A DNA stretch of 64,000 bases from Styela clava (taxonomy: Eukaryota > Chordata > Ascidiacea > Stolidobranchia > Styelidae). The notes under the pieces were generated by a model. That model saw nothing but the letters and a program-made list of their open reading frames with translations. It made no database searches and was not told where the DNA came from. The DNA lies in the NCBI RefSeq assembly GCF_964204865.1, contig NC_135250.1:29751395-29815394 (forward strand), in the 5' to 3' direction. Below are positions 30,191 to 47,225 of this stretch, piece after piece. Both the position numbers and the translations under genes were made by a program. Every line of letters starts with the position of its first letter. Within the stretch, counting starts at the first letter, position 1.

Positions 30191-30374
30191 GTGAATTGGA
30201 GTTCGGACCCCCCCCCCCCCCCCTTCGAAATGCTAAAAAAGCATTTTTAGCAAATTTTCGTTGCTTGAAACGCTTTTTAAACCCTCAAGACTCTTGAAAA
30301 CACACAATTTGAATTTCCGGACCCGCTGAATTTTATACCCCCATCCCCCTTTGAAAATTACTCGCTACGCCCCT
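30191..30374. mobile_element. hAT-like poly-C element, internally deleted, after locus D
   Basis: TTCGGACCCCC tract, CTCAAGACTCTTGAAAACAC, then AAAATTACTCGCTACGCCCC. Same family as 38959-39215. Confidence 0.55.
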
Positions 30375-31432
30375 ATCTGGCAATCAGATCGTCGCCCGGT
30401 CTATCATTGGTGGGGCAATAACAGAATACGTATCTAGACATTTTACTATGTTAAAGTTTTGTGATGACTTGAACTCTGCCTAAAGCCGAAAAAGTATCAA
30501 TTTTATGTGGGTATAATTTTATGTTGACTACGAACTTCTTTTGTGTTATGAATATATATGTCAACAATCACGTAGTATTGCTTGAAATGTATCAATAAAT
30601 CTTTATTACAGCCGGTATTGCGTAATTTCCGGTATGTCTCGGTACTGCACGAACTATGTCAGTAACTTTGTAGTCATTCGATAACGATGTAAAGCAGTCA
30701 GTGCTTTAGTTGTGAATGTACTATTGTGAGATAGAACAGTAGGGAGGGTACATTGCGTTAATAGCCAGCTGATGAACCACTGAAAACTGGACGACGAAAA
30801 GTATCTATGCATGTAAGGGGAGAAGAGAAGTGTCAAAATAGCCAAGGAAAACAATGTATCATAAAAAGGTCGGGGAATACTGGCATAAAGGAGGAATATG
30901 CACAAGGTCATTAGAGTCCATAAGCACTTAAGATTTTGGTGCCCTATTTATGGGCAGTTATAATAATGAAACTGGCATTCTATATTATCTGAAAGTAGTT
31001 TTCAATAAATTTATCACTGACTGAAGGGAAGATACGATTAATTTGCAACAGTTCTCATGTCACAAACATTGGTGGAGAGGTTTAAGATGATAGGCTACTA
31101 CTTGACCTACCTACTACCGTACACGTAGGCTACACGTAAGCATCGTTTTTCTAAATTTTCGTTCCTGTTATTAGTTGTGGAATATTATACAACTAATGGG
31201 AAGATGGAAATTTTCACCACCTCAAAACTATTGCATTGAGCCTTTTCTAAATCCTAGGAGCCTCGATATTTCACCCATTTTTCTAAATTTTTGTTCCAGT
31301 TGTTGGTTGTCGATATTTGTTCGCAATTAATGCACTTAAAAATGAAAGTAGACGTAACTATTGTAGTTTTTAACCTTTTTCTGACTCTTATGGGCTCAAC
31401 ATTTCAACAATTTTTTATGTTTCATTCTAATT

Positions 31433-31722
31433 CAGTGGTTCTCAACCTTTTTTCGTTCGTGGCCCATTTTTGTTGCACAAAAGTTCTTGTGGCCCATTAA
31501 CTTCTTATTGCAAGGGGAAAACTAAAAAAAAACAAGATCTTTCTGTGAAAATGGACACTTAGACGTTCATAAATAGAATGGGAATTACCTCTCAGTAGCA
31601 GACAACATCATCGTCATTGATTTCTATTGTGACTTAAATAAAACTGGCATAGTTCTGTGGCCCGCCTCAAAATATTACTGTGACCCAACAGGGGGCCATG
31701 GCCCACTGGTGGAGAACCAGTG
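31433..31722. mobile_element. hAT-like non-autonomous element (290 bp), perfect 8-bp target duplication
   Basis: Ends CAGTGGTTCTCAACC and GGTGGAGAACCAGTG. Flanked by TTCTAATT at 31425-31432 and 31723-31730. GTGGCCCA motifs near both ends. Confidence 0.9.
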
Positions 31723-32576
31723 TTCTAATTCATGGAAACATTTTTATATGACAAATGCGAACATTTTGGCAGAATCACAATCATTTTGGCACCGAAATAC
31801 GAATTGAAAAAACTGAATTTTTTTAATTATACGTGTCTCAATTATATTAATAATTTTCCCATCCTCCTCAAAACATTGTCGACATTTAGTTAACCTAAGA
31901 TTAATGACTAAGCAGGAAGCTCTTCCGTGTGGAATTATCGCTTAGTCATGCATACGTGGGAGTAAACCAATTCTTGAGATGTCACGACTTGCAATTCATT
32001 TTCTTTTTTAAATGATTCCAGAGCGTTCTAAAGCATGTTTGTTGTGATTGGTTAATGACATAAAGTAGGTGTGGCCAGTGCAGGCTTGTTCTGAATGGAG
32101 CACAGATCGTGTTATGACTGTCGCCATATTTTTCATAATCAAATAGTAGAGTAAACGCAGACCAGATCGTTAGATACAAGGAAGTGCTGCTGTATATAGA
32201 TTAGACCAGCGTTTATCAAATCATGTTCCGCGAGCTTCTTCGATGTGTTACGCGGGACCGGAATCGAAGTTACGACCGAATTGGCCGCCATGGCAATCTC
32301 GATCGTACTCCACCGCTTCTGTGTTTGAGATTTGTTTCCCAAATGACGACAAACAAGCGGACAGGCCTCGCGGACTGAGCGTCGGTATCTCGGGCCAAAA
32401 AAAATTGAGAAACATTGAAGTGAAGTTGCCTGCTTACCACTTGCAAGAATAATGACGCTTTTTCGAAAATGCCACAGAAAGCCTATCTGTGACTCGGATT
32501 TCTTTTTCCCGATATAAAGATGAATGTACTGATAGTACAATCCGATCTAAAATGGCTTCGGATAAGCTGTCAATTT

Positions 32577-32612
32577 GGCGCTCCTGAAGTATGTGTACCA
32601 ATATGGAGGTAA
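32577..32612 (+). mobile_element. MITE end fragment
   Basis: GGCGCTCCTGAAGTATGTGT then ACCAATATGGAGGTAA, the left end of the third MITE type, joined to a SINE-like fragment (CCGACCAGCGGTTACGTGAA) at about 32625-32645. Confidence 0.6.
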
Positions 32613-33192
32613 ATAAGCCTTAACCGACCAGCGGTTACGTGAATTAATTCTGTAGGTGAGTCTAATTCACTTTTTATTGAGTGCAAGTGACCTAGCTTTG
32701 AGCAAGTCGCATTGTTTTGAACAAATATCCTATTTATGGTGATGTAACGTTACAAAAGAAACTAAAATTTATTTACGATTTTGCCGTTGTATGACGCGTC
32801 CGTAACATCGCCTGAGGTTCAAACTTTCTTAGCTAAGCTGTTATAAACTGTAACATGTCACTACTATTAAACTGCACGCATATCTTTCCTATAATTAACC
32901 TGGTTAATGTTGCTGTAACATTACATCAGACTTGCCGAATGAAATTGTTTTCGAAATTATAAACGATTATGACGTAACAGAACTTGTAAACAACAAGCAG
33001 ACGACAATAATATTATTCAATATTGTATTTGAGCGGCGATGCGATGGTAGATAGTAGCGTAACAAAAATTTTATTCAGTGACACAATATTTTAATTAATT
33101 CGTACAGTTTCATAAAAAGAAAATTTGAGAATTAGAAAGAGATATCTCAAAATTCACCAATTTGGGGCAATTTGGATGTACGATTTTAATAT

Positions 33193-33632
33193 ACCGTATT
33201 TGCTCGTTTTGTAGCCCGGGCCCATATTTTTTTACCTAAACTCACCAACCGGGCCCTTATTCAAACCGGCCCTTATTCAAGCACGGGCGCTTGATATTTT
33301 TAAAGTAAAATTGCGACGCCCTATCAATATTGAAACGACGCACTTGGGCGTCGCGACCCCCAGTTTGAGAACCCCGGTGTTACGTATTCAATGCCATCTG
33401 TCATGTAATTGGACGCCTAAGGTGTGAATGTTATCTATCGGCGCTTAAAATTTAACAGCGTTGTGACAAAAGCGCTTCTTATTTTCTATTGTTCTCTACC
33501 ACTGAAAAATCAGCTTTTACATCGGGCGGGTATTCAAGCACCGGCCCTTATTTATTTTTATGTTTTGTTCACATCGGCGGCTATTCAAACGGTCCCTTAA
33601 TCAAGATCGGGCGTTAAAACGAGCATATACGG
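33193..33632. mobile_element. MITE with CCGTATTTGCTCG termini (about 440 bp)
   Basis: The left end is TACCGTATTTGCTCGTTTTG; the right end is AAAACGAGCATATACGGTA. Subterminal CGGGCCCTTATTCAA and GGCCCTTATTTATT repeats. A TA may be the target duplication, which would suit Tc1/mariner-like elements. Confidence 0.65.
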
Positions 33633-35639
33633 TATACAAAGATATCATACAATTGCAGTTCCCCAGATTTTAATTTCAGGGGGGGGGGGGAGTGTTTCCA
33701 AATTTAGGAATTTCAAAATACTCAAATAGAATTTTATTTACGTTACGAATTGAAGTATGGTGTCGCACCTGAAAATTATAGGGGAGGGGGTTTGGTAATC
33801 ACTGGTCCGAAGCCTTGTTTAGTTTTAAAGTGTGCGTCAGATGCCAGGTCACAATTGTGTATAAAATAATATTTCTGTCAGTCAAAAGGAAATTTAAAAT
33901 ATAACATTTTGGAGGTTTTTTTTTGCTATGACAACTAGGAATTTCTTTCTAAATAAAAAAAAAAACATTGAAATTGAATCAAATTTTTTAAATTTATCTT
34001 TTCAAAATGAAAATAAGTCAGGCATTATATTTTTAAAATTAAAGAATTAAATTCTAAATTTTCGTTAAAATGTATGTATGTTTTTTTTGCCTCAAAAACG
34101 TAACAGTATCTGCATAATAATTAAACAGTATAACAGAGACGGGATACATGTTCAAGACCTTACCGGTAAAAATTTGTGATCAATAACGTTATGTGGTGGT
34201 CCATTACCAAGTATAAGATCTGTTTGTATTTTAAGAAACTCATGACAATTTTGAACAGAACTTGAAACGGAATCTTGCATAGACACGCCATTACGTATTT
34301 AAAAAATCAAAAATTGCGTCAAATTCCAAGCCAAAATTCTTGATCAATAGCTTTATTTGCTTGTCACGAGAAAATATGATTAAGTCATTTTGATCGGAAA
34401 TGACTTTTCCGAACTGTTTGTCACGATGGCACATAGCGGCCCGATACCAAGTGCGGAAAAGGGACTTTGACTTATTTGGGGAGTACCAGTAATAGGTGCC
34501 AATGATTGTTTTATTGCTTCAATGTTTTTCAACTTTTTTTCTTAATTTTGATAAGGCTGTCACTCACCATTTCAATTTTCTTCTTCGTAGAAAATTGATG
34601 AGCTTGAATATAGACAGCGGGTTTCGAATATGGATGAATTTATGGTGTCGATCAATAATTAAAGTGCTTTCTACGTGGAAGTCTTTTGGGTTTCCATGTG
34701 TAGACAGTAAGTTAGAAATAGTAATGATTATATATAGTCCAATTCGACATACGAATAGTTTTTCCAATAGATAGATATTGGGTTATCTCATAGGCAGCAA
34801 GTAAGGAATTGGGATGGATATTTAGATCAAATCGCTAATTGAATGTGTAGATAGTCTGCAATATTCTATAACATAGTATGATCATACAAGTAATCGCTTG
34901 TTTAAAGCCTTATTCGTAGAGAAGGCAAGAATATCTTGTGGAGTGTTGTATAATATACAACCGATGCTCGCCTATAATTTATTTTTAATTTTGTGCGACA
35001 AACCGATAATTTCAGTTCAATTCAGACAAAAGTTGTTTGTTATTAATTTTCAACTCAAGACATTTTTGCGACCTTTTCCAATCAATTCGAATTCCCATGA
35101 CTTGGCGGAATTTCAAGACGTCTCACATGACTTCAATCACGTGGTTATGAATCATCACATGACTTTCGGTGCAAACGCACTCAAGCATGACGCGCAGGCA
35201 ATAAAAGGTAACCTGAGGGCACGTTTCTGGTCTCGTCATGTGATTCGACTTTCATTTTTGATCTTTCCATAACAGGAGTGGTTTTAAGAGAATTAAAGTT
35301 GATTTAAGTATTTAGTATTTATTCGGTATGGGAACATATGGCTGTGTTTACATTCCGCGCGCTCAATTAATTTTACTTTTATATTTTAGGGGTATTATCT
35401 TTGATCGCTTCATCACAAATTTTTTAATTTGACTGTTTATCTTTGGTTAGGATAGGTTATTGCGCTACCACAAAATATCTAATGTGTTTTCTTTGATTCT
35501 TTTTATATTTTGTTCATCATTAACTATGGTCGTAGCCAGATATTTTGAAAGGGGAGGATTGTACTTTCCTGCCAAGTTAGGCCATATCAGCTAGCCCGTC
35601 CGGAAAACACGGGTTCTCAAGAGTCTTGAGGCCTATTGT

Positions 35640-35815
35640 CTTGGAATTAAGCATGGAGACAAATGGCGTCATCAGTTATGACGTCATCATATTTAGGTAT
35701 AATAAAAGCAACTTTGAAGTCTGATCAAGCATATTGTCTCAGACTTGAGATTCTTTTAGTAATGTGACGCAGCATGACGTCATTAGATTTGTGCAAGATC
35801 TGATAACCCAACATT
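35640..35815 (+). repeat. CRE-bearing dispersed repeat, copy 1
   Basis: About 175 bp shared with 37318-37490: TATTGTCTTGGAATT, ATGACGTCATCA, TCTCAGACTTGAGATTCTTT, GTGACGCAGCATGACGTCATT and GTGCAAGATCTGA. Confidence 0.8.
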
Positions 35816-37317
35816 GACTAGCCTAATCGGAATTAAAACATAGTCAAGGGAAAAAATTAGTGGTGGGCAAATAACATGAGTTCATTGCTTGAAGAATAGA
35901 AACAAAATTTCGTTCCGCTATTAAACAAATATCGAAAGTAATACTTAGTCACCTAAAATAAATCGCCGAATTTAATATATTACTCATCGGTTGTCGTTAG
36001 GCATTGATGTTTGCTAAAGTCGAATATAGGTAAAGCGATTGGACCACAAATTGTGAATTTAATTCAAGTTGTATGTCGGTCAGGGTTGTTAAGTTCCCTA
36101 AGCGTTTCTAACAGTCTATTAGCGAAGTTTTCAAAATTTGAATTTCTTGAAGTTGAAAGCTACAGTCGGAGTCAAAATTGCTTACCCCTATGATAGAGAT
36201 AGATATCGGTTGAGACAGGATTTCACAATTCAAGTCACACTGCCAGGGAGAAGCTAGATGAATTGAATTTCACAAAGTGAAGATATAACCTACGGTTGTA
36301 TTTTTGCGGCGTTTCACTCCGTCACTATGAACATGGCTTCAAACAACCTTACGTAGATTGATATACATTGAAATATCTGTAACACACGAGTGAATTTAAA
36401 TTTGCCTTGCTGAGTGTCGGACATAGATTTTTGTTAGTGCTTGCCATATGATTTGAATAAAGAAATGCCCAGTTATTGTAAAAGTAAATGAATTCCGAAA
36501 AGCTTAGGTTCTTACAAGAAAATTTAGCATTGGAACTATGTAGGACAAGCAAGCTCTGAGCGATATTGTTTTACATCTGAGTTAATTTTCGTGACTTTGC
36601 CTAGAGCAAATACAAAGATAAAATACATCAAAAACTGAACCACATGAACCGTGAATTTAAATTTTCCTTGCTCATTATTGGGATTTTTATTAAAGCTGGC
36701 CATGTGATTTTGATAAAATTTTTGGAGAGACATTAGAAATGAGTTCCGTTGAGCTGTATTCCTTTGTGAAAGAAAAACTCCCCAAAAAAATAGGTTTGTC
36801 AATTGGACGTTGAGTAAGATTCTATCACTTTTGAGTGCTTGTGGCTTTGCCTGGAGCGAATACAAGATAAAATATATTAGAGTTGAACTCGGAATAACAT
36901 TAACATTAATCGGAGAGATCTGTAACCTGACTATATACCCTACAGGCATTTTGCAATATGTCGTGTGTTGTCTACTAGAATGTATTTACCAATAAGCGGC
37001 TAAATGTACTTTAATTTCAGTGTTATTGTTCAACGTAGCTTACGTAAATAATGCCCAACTGTAGATCAAGGATGATACACGCTTATGCTTCGTAGAATCG
37101 TTACTTCTTAACATTCTTACAAACGAAAACTCACGACAACATTACACCAAAAACAAGTTAACATTGCAATTTTTTTAAATCAAGAAATGCTTATCTGAAT
37201 ACTCGTTGTTATTTTACTAACGGCGATCGTTGAGTTGATATATAGTTGTTTTTCCACGGTGATTCGTGAACGTGGATTCCCAGCGTAAAAAAAGCAAATT
37301 TGATAGTCAGATCAGGA

Positions 37318-37790
37318 CTATTGTCTTGGAATTCAGCATGGAAACAAATGACGTCATCAGTTATGGCGTCATCATTTTTAGGTCTGATAGAAGCAAGTTT
37401 GAAGTCTGATCGAGCCTATTGTCTCAGACTTGAGATTCTTTTGGTAATGTGACGCAGCATGACGTCATTAGAATTGTGCAAGATCTGAAAAGTGATTTAT
37501 GAGCATGAAAGAAGCAAATCAAGAAGTCAGGTCAGGTCTATTGTTCCCGGCGTGAGTTCCTCTGAGACAGTTGACGTCATCAGTCATGACGTCTTCGAAT
37601 TTGCAATACCCCCAAAAAATTCAGTATTAATTTTGTATGAATATACCCGTTTTGAGCAAGGGCTAATCGCGAAATGAAGTCGATTTATCGTTCATTTTTT
37701 TAACGTTCTGTTTTAGGGCTTGAGTCCCTTTGAGACAAATGACGTCACCAGTCATGACGTCACCAAATTTGCATATCCGAAATTAAAAAT
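37318..37790 (+). repeat. CRE-bearing dispersed repeat, copy 2 plus two shorter relatives
   Basis: A full unit at 37318-37490 is followed by shorter ones near 37527-37608 and 37716-37778, each with paired sites such as TTGACGTCATCAGTCATGAC. There are at least six TGACGTCA or TGACGTCT/ACC cores in under 500 bp. Confidence 0.7.
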
Positions 37791-38958
37791 GCGAAATATT
37801 AGTTAACTTCAACTCATTCTTATGTACATAAGTCTACTTGCGGCTTCTTTCGATGCTGGGTTTATTTACCGAGGAAGGTAAATGAAATATTAAAACGTTT
37901 ACGATTTTATAGTTGTACAAGTATAGACGGGGCTTATTCAGTATTTATTTTAAAAACAATATGCCCGTTTTAAGCAAGGGCAGATATTGAAACGAGTTCT
38001 ATTTATCGTTCATTTTTTAACGTATGGTACAATACATTGTAAGACATTTAAATCGTCTTCGGCGAGTCACGGATGGCTGAATTTTAATAATGTCCGCGTT
38101 GCTGACGAATCGCTAAAGTAAGAATATGCTGGCATCAGCTGTAAGCGTCAGTATTGCTATGGACTTTGTTTTAAGTTGAGTCCGTTGCTTACAAGGGATG
38201 TCTTGTATGTATAGGGTCATTTTGGATTTGCCAGTTCAAGAAAACGGACCTTGAAACACCTTGTAGGGCTGGGTATTTAGGCGATTTAGTATATGATTAT
38301 GGTATGATCATTCGATTTGCCAGTTCAAGGAATATGACCTAGGCTTCGTTGTACAGGGTAGTAACTACAAAAACAGAAAATTTAAAAGTCAGATGAGATC
38401 ATGAATAAAATGCGTATAGGTATAGTTTGAGTTTAAACGATATCTCACAAGTTAACCTTCAAAACGTCACACGAGCTTGGACTTCTATGTAAGGACACTG
38501 CCCTGAAGTGCACGGGCGACATTTTGAGCATCTATGAATGTAATATAACATATCCCTTTGAAAAACTTTGTAAAAGGTATTTGACAAATAGAACCTTGGC
38601 TTTGTTATAATTGTTTTGGGTAGATAGTTTTAAGTTGTACGCATTGATTATGGGCGATTCAGTAGATGGTTGTGACTTTTAATGATTTCGTATATATTTT
38701 TTATATTTGAATGGCATTCAGTAATATTTAGATGAGTTTTGAACAGCAATTTGGGAGTATACGCCGAATTCTCTTTGGTTCATTGAGCAGGTTGTATGAC
38801 GAGGTGTGCGTGACAATTGGTATTACTCGATAGTGACCAAGGTTTTCCGGCCTCCGATCGAACGACCAGTTGCTGTTAGAGTCTAACGTTACAATTAGAA
38901 TTTTCAAAACCCCACCTTTGAAAAATCCTGGGTAGGCCCATGCCTGTTTGCTTAGAGA

Positions 38959-39215
38959 CAGTGGCGTAGCCAGGGGGTGGTTTTGGGGGCCGACCCCCCC
39001 CCCCCCCCCCATTTTGAAGTGTAAATAAAATAAAATCATTTTTCTATATCATAGATAGCCATTTTCCGTAGCTTAAAATAAAGTCCCACAAGACTAATAA
39101 AAAACACGCGTATTCCAGCGTTCGATCGGACCCGCTAGCTGTTTCGATCTAACTTGGTAAATGGAAAATTTCAGACCCCCTCCCCCCCATTTGAAAATTT
39201 CTGGGTACGCCCCTG
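38959..39215. mobile_element. hAT-like poly-C element (257 bp), perfect 8-bp target duplication
   Basis: Ends CAGTGGCGTAGCCAGGG and CTGGGTACGCCCCTG, flanked by CTTAGAGA at 38951-38958 and 39216-39223. Best-preserved copy of the poly-C family. Confidence 0.9.
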
Positions 39216-40957
39216 CTTAGAGATAAAGAAAAGCAGTTGCATGCATATTCAAACAATCGGTGTGAAACTATAGGAGTTACGCATGTTGGAAAATAATAAA
39301 AACGACGAATTCTTGATTAAATGGCTTTTTTGTCATTTTTGTAAACCGCTTGTCGAAAGAAGTCTGACATCGGCCAGGCGAAACGATACAGAAATAATAA
39401 TATATTATGAAAAATAACTGCATTTGTGTTTGTGTACAACAAAACTCTTGAATTGCATATCATAAATTATTGTAAAACTTTTTCATTCGTATCGCCGCTT
39501 GATAATCAGTGCAGGTTATTCGCGTTTCCCATCACCATGAAATGCAAATTTTTTCTTCATACTGTATGTACAATGTGTATTTCCAGTACGGTGAAAATAA
39601 AAAAATTGCTGACTGCCGTTTTCGCCTTTATATAATCTGACCTATATCCATCCCATCGAACGTATTATAAACATACATTGTTGTATTATAATACAAAACA
39701 ATTGACCTACTTATGACATCATAAACATAAGGAAAGAGATTTTGTCTGCGTAAAATGGATCGGAATTAACAGCGATTAACAATAATTCTATGAAGATTAA
39801 ATTGTATTTCTCGTTCGCCCTAGTTTTAGAATGTATTGCATTAGTAATAGCCGACTTTGATTAGTTTTAACAGCTGTCTAGGAAAGTTATGCCAGATTAA
39901 CTACCTACATTTCCGCAGACTATATTTTTCGCTGGGTCCATATGCTGTAGCAAGAATAAAGATGACTGTTCTGGGCTGCACATTTCACATTAGTTATCAT
40001 TTGTACTGAAGATTGAAAAACGTTTCTTATGAATGAGATCTTTGTGTTGTAAGTTATTTGTGAGTGAAAGAGCACTTGGCTAACAAGCGAATATTGCGAG
40101 TTCAAGGTATTGTTGTATTCCTTATCTTAACAAGCAGAGTTCCCATAAAATAATACTAAGTTGCGATTACTTTTTCGGTCATTGCATATTTATAAACTGC
40201 GAGCGTCCAAGATAGGATAGTGTTTATTGCAAGCGAAAGCCGACAAATCGATCTTTGACTCGATCTTTTTCATAGTTTCTTCGGCTTGTGAGTTGTACTA
40301 TATATCAGTCTTTTTGAAGCGGATATACATAAAAATAGATACGTTAGGAGTAAAAACAAAGGGACTATATGGGATCTATAGCGCTTCCTTGAAAAGACAG
40401 AATTATCGCGAAACTGGTTTTACTCATGGATTGTACCTAACCGAAATAAATATTGAAAACTCGTTGAAGATCACCAAACTCATCTACTCTATTAAATTAA
40501 GAACAACATGTACGGATTAGTATATCTAAATAATCTGTATTGACTCTATTTGTAACTTTACGTTTTTGTGTATTGCGAGGGGCGATAATTAGGTATAAAG
40601 TGCTGTAAACGGACACATAAAGTTTGAGAACCGCTGATTCACATAACTTAAAAATGAACTTGGCGAACTTGACCAGATGGTACCCATGTGCCGTTTATTT
40701 CATACAGAACATGTCGTGTTCATCAAGGCGGGGAAACCGATACCTTGGTATCGCCTCAGGGCTCGAGCGAAAATGGGAACTTTGGAAACCACCGCGTGGG
40801 CGACCGTAAAGCTGTCGTAGGTCAATATTTAGTTCCTTCGGGAACAAAATACCAACAATCTGTTATAAACCTCATTATGTCGAGAACTGTAATAAGATAG
40901 CAGTAAATATAATAATATTTCATAGTCACGAATATCGCTTTTCTGTAGAGAAAATTT

Positions 40958-41055
40958 GGACCTCCTGAAGTATGCGCACCAAGATGACGCACAACCTGAA
41001 CTCAGGTTGTGTACCAGGTTAGACTTCAGGTTGTGCGACATCTTGGTGCGCATAC
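40958..41055. mobile_element. MITE, short palindromic type, 3' end truncated
   Basis: GGACCTCCTGAAGTATGCGC start and CGACATCTTGGTGCGCATAC end, like 8892-8990. The two copies share the missing terminus and so form a sub-branch. Confidence 0.75.
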
Positions 41056-41682
41056 GTCACGACTGTCCATTCATTAATTATATCGCTTAATAGAAATACT
41101 TGATAGGTAAATAAATTTTATGCCGTTAACGTAAATGATAACTATGATAAAAGCAATTATAATCACTACCTATTACATTACCGCGAAATTCTCTTATCTT
41201 TACTGTATTTTTGAGCAGTACGGCTAACTGCATTAACTTAATATCTATGATAAGAGCAATTATAATCACTACCTATCACATTACCGCGAAATTCTCTTGT
41301 TTTTACTGTCTTTTTGAGCACTTAACCCATTACCGCGAAATTCTATTGTATTTACTTTCTTTTTGAGCAGTACGGCTAAAAGCAGAAGACGGAAAATGAT
41401 TGTGGCTTTGGAAAGTACCAACGCGTTGGCGGAACAAAAAACACTTCAAATTCTGGTTGATTGGGCTCGTTTGGCAGATTTTATAGCTTCCCTAAAAATC
41501 AAATATTGTCGGTAATTGCAGACCAAAAGCTCTCAACAGAGGAGGCCATTGTAACGGCGATTGTCAGAGGCTTGACGAGGAATTTTTAAAAGGATCTGAA
41601 ATTTCTAAGTGCCAAGTTAGTCCGTTTCAGATGGCGGGAAACGTGGAGTTTAAAAAGTCTTGACGGTCTAAGTCAGGGTGGT

Positions 41683-42137
41683 CCAAGGTTGTCGGCTCCG
41701 CGGGCTACAAAATTATTTTTGCATAGTTCGCGGGCCACAATAGTGCCAAGAATATAGGTAAACAGTGCAATACAAAACAAACACTTTTATTGTGCAAACA
41801 CATAGGCATCAGGCATAGTCATTCTAGACAAATAGAATCCGCATTCACTTTTTAGTTTTCTCTGATTACTAAATTGTTAGCATATTATATAGCATATTAA
41901 GTTAGATAGCCAGATAACAATTCAGACTGCCAAGCACATCATTCAAATTTCAATTTCGCCAGTTGCTTCAGCTAGCCATAACACTGGTTAATTCAGTGAC
42001 ATTAGTGATGACAAAATGTCAAAAAAATTTTCTGATTAATTTTATGACGAACAACACGAAATGCGATTTTTTGATTACTCTCCGAATGTGACGCGGGCCA
42101 CAGATAATGAAGCGGCGGGCCACGTGTGACGCCCCTG
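41683..42137. mobile_element. hAT-like non-autonomous element
   Basis: CAGGGTGGTCCAAGGTTGTC at the left, TGTGACGCCCCTG at the right, with GCGGGCCACAATAG and GGCGGGCCACGTG near the ends. Target duplication not readable. Confidence 0.65.
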
Positions 42138-42605
42138 GTAATTGCACTCTAGTTGTCCTCTAACGAAGAGGCTATTCAAATGGCGATCTGGACGATATCT
42201 ATACCATTCGTATTCTGTCCAATATATCGATATGGAGGAGGCAATTCGAATGGCGATTGCGACTATATAGTAGTATAAAGGCCTAAGACTTGATGATGGC
42301 TAATGATTTATGTGAAGGAAAAACATTGAAACAAAGTGACTGAGATGCAAAGTAATGGTAGGCAAGGCCGGATGTAATTAGTAATAGACCATGAAAGTGA
42401 ATTGTAATGCAGAGTGCATCGGTAGAGAAAAATTTTAGAGATATCAACGTAGTTAGAGAAATATTTATTTAGACATTTCCAGCATTTTTGTCGATATTCG
42501 AAATAGCCTTTTTACATAATTGAACCGCATATATGTCCAACTGGATTTGCAACCAACGAAAAAGGATCTTTTATTCTGGATGAAAGTTTGATACTATTTT
42601 TTATT

Positions 42606-42925
42606 CACGCCATGTATTATGACAGCATTATAGAAATTCTAACGTTTTCCCGCCATAAATTAAATTTTATCACCTGAATATCTAGATTCAGATTTTTGAT
42701 TGGTTTTTGCTGCATATTATGACGTCATTACAGGAATAGCAACTTTTTCCCGCCATAATTCAAATATCTTTATATAGATTATTAATTTTCATTGTTCTCT
42801 TTCACACATTATGACGTCATCAAATGAAAAAAACTTTTCCCGTCATGAATCAAATTGGAATATACATAACATAGCTGAATTTTATAATTTTGATTGATCT
42901 CTGGTGCATATTATGACGTCATCAT
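42606..42925 (+). promoter_or_regulatory. Tandem array with CRE sites just upstream of locus E
   Basis: Four units of roughly 92-102 bp, each with a GCATATTATGACGTCAT-like segment followed by (A/T)ACTTTTTCCCGCCAT. TGACGTCA is exact at 42720-42727, 42812-42819 and 42914-42921 and degenerate in the first unit. The last site is 122 bp from the ATG of locus E. This would suit ATF/CREB-type control, but that is inference. Confidence 0.6.
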
Positions 42926-42970
42926 AAGATTAACAACTTTTTACCGCCATAAATTAAATTCGAATATACA

Positions 42971-42988
42971 TATAAAGTATTATATAAC
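42971..42988 (+). promoter_or_regulatory. TATA-like boxes of locus E
   Basis: TATAAAG (42971) and TATATAA (42981), 55-72 bp before the ATG, immediately after the CRE array. Role inferred from position. Confidence 0.45.
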
Positions 42989-43042
42989 CTATTTACAGCC
43001 AATAGTAGATATAATTAGTCGAAAGAGCGTAATAACTAGCTT

Positions 43043-46990
<3,948 letters not shown>

Positions 46991-47117
46991 GGAGTCCCTG
47001 GAGGTAAGATTATACGAAATGAGTCAGATATGTTTTACTTGGGAGTCGTTCAAGAATTATAATTTTCAATGGCCAGCTGAAATTCGCGGTAGCGCTATAT
47101 TTCTGCATTTATTTTAT

Positions 47118-47212
47118 AAGGAATCAGTGTGACATCGCTACTTATTCTAGCCATCCATTGGTGTAAAGAGTCCATTGGTGTGGAATTATACAAAATAAGT
47201 CAAATATGTTGG
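47118..47212 (+). pseudogene. Relic of locus E exon 7 and 3' flank
   Basis: It reads NQCDIATYSSHPLV and a stop, against [15 protein letters not shown] and stop in locus E. It is followed by AAGAGTCCATTGGTG and GAATTATACAAAATAAGTCA, parallel to the true 3' flank (GGAGTCCCTGGAGG, GATTATACGAAATGAGTCAG). A 130-bp displaced duplicate of the gene end. Confidence 0.85.
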
Positions 47213-47225
47213 TTATCTAATATTT

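Larger units (their letters stand above)
30045..43042. other. Intergenic D to E, 13 kb; no gene recognised
   Basis: It contains hAT-like elements at 31433-31722, 38959-39215 and 41683-42137, a MITE with TA-type flanks at 33193-33632, MITE fragments at 32577-32612 and 40958-41055, CRE-like blocks at 35640-35815 and 37318-37790, and the CRE array before E. I see nothing protein-like; the open frames are short and lack family motifs. Confidence 0.6.

Noticed and set aside
32139-32540. 133-codon open frame on the minus strand
   Set aside because: No family motif, low-complexity composition, overlaps an equally open frame on the other strand.
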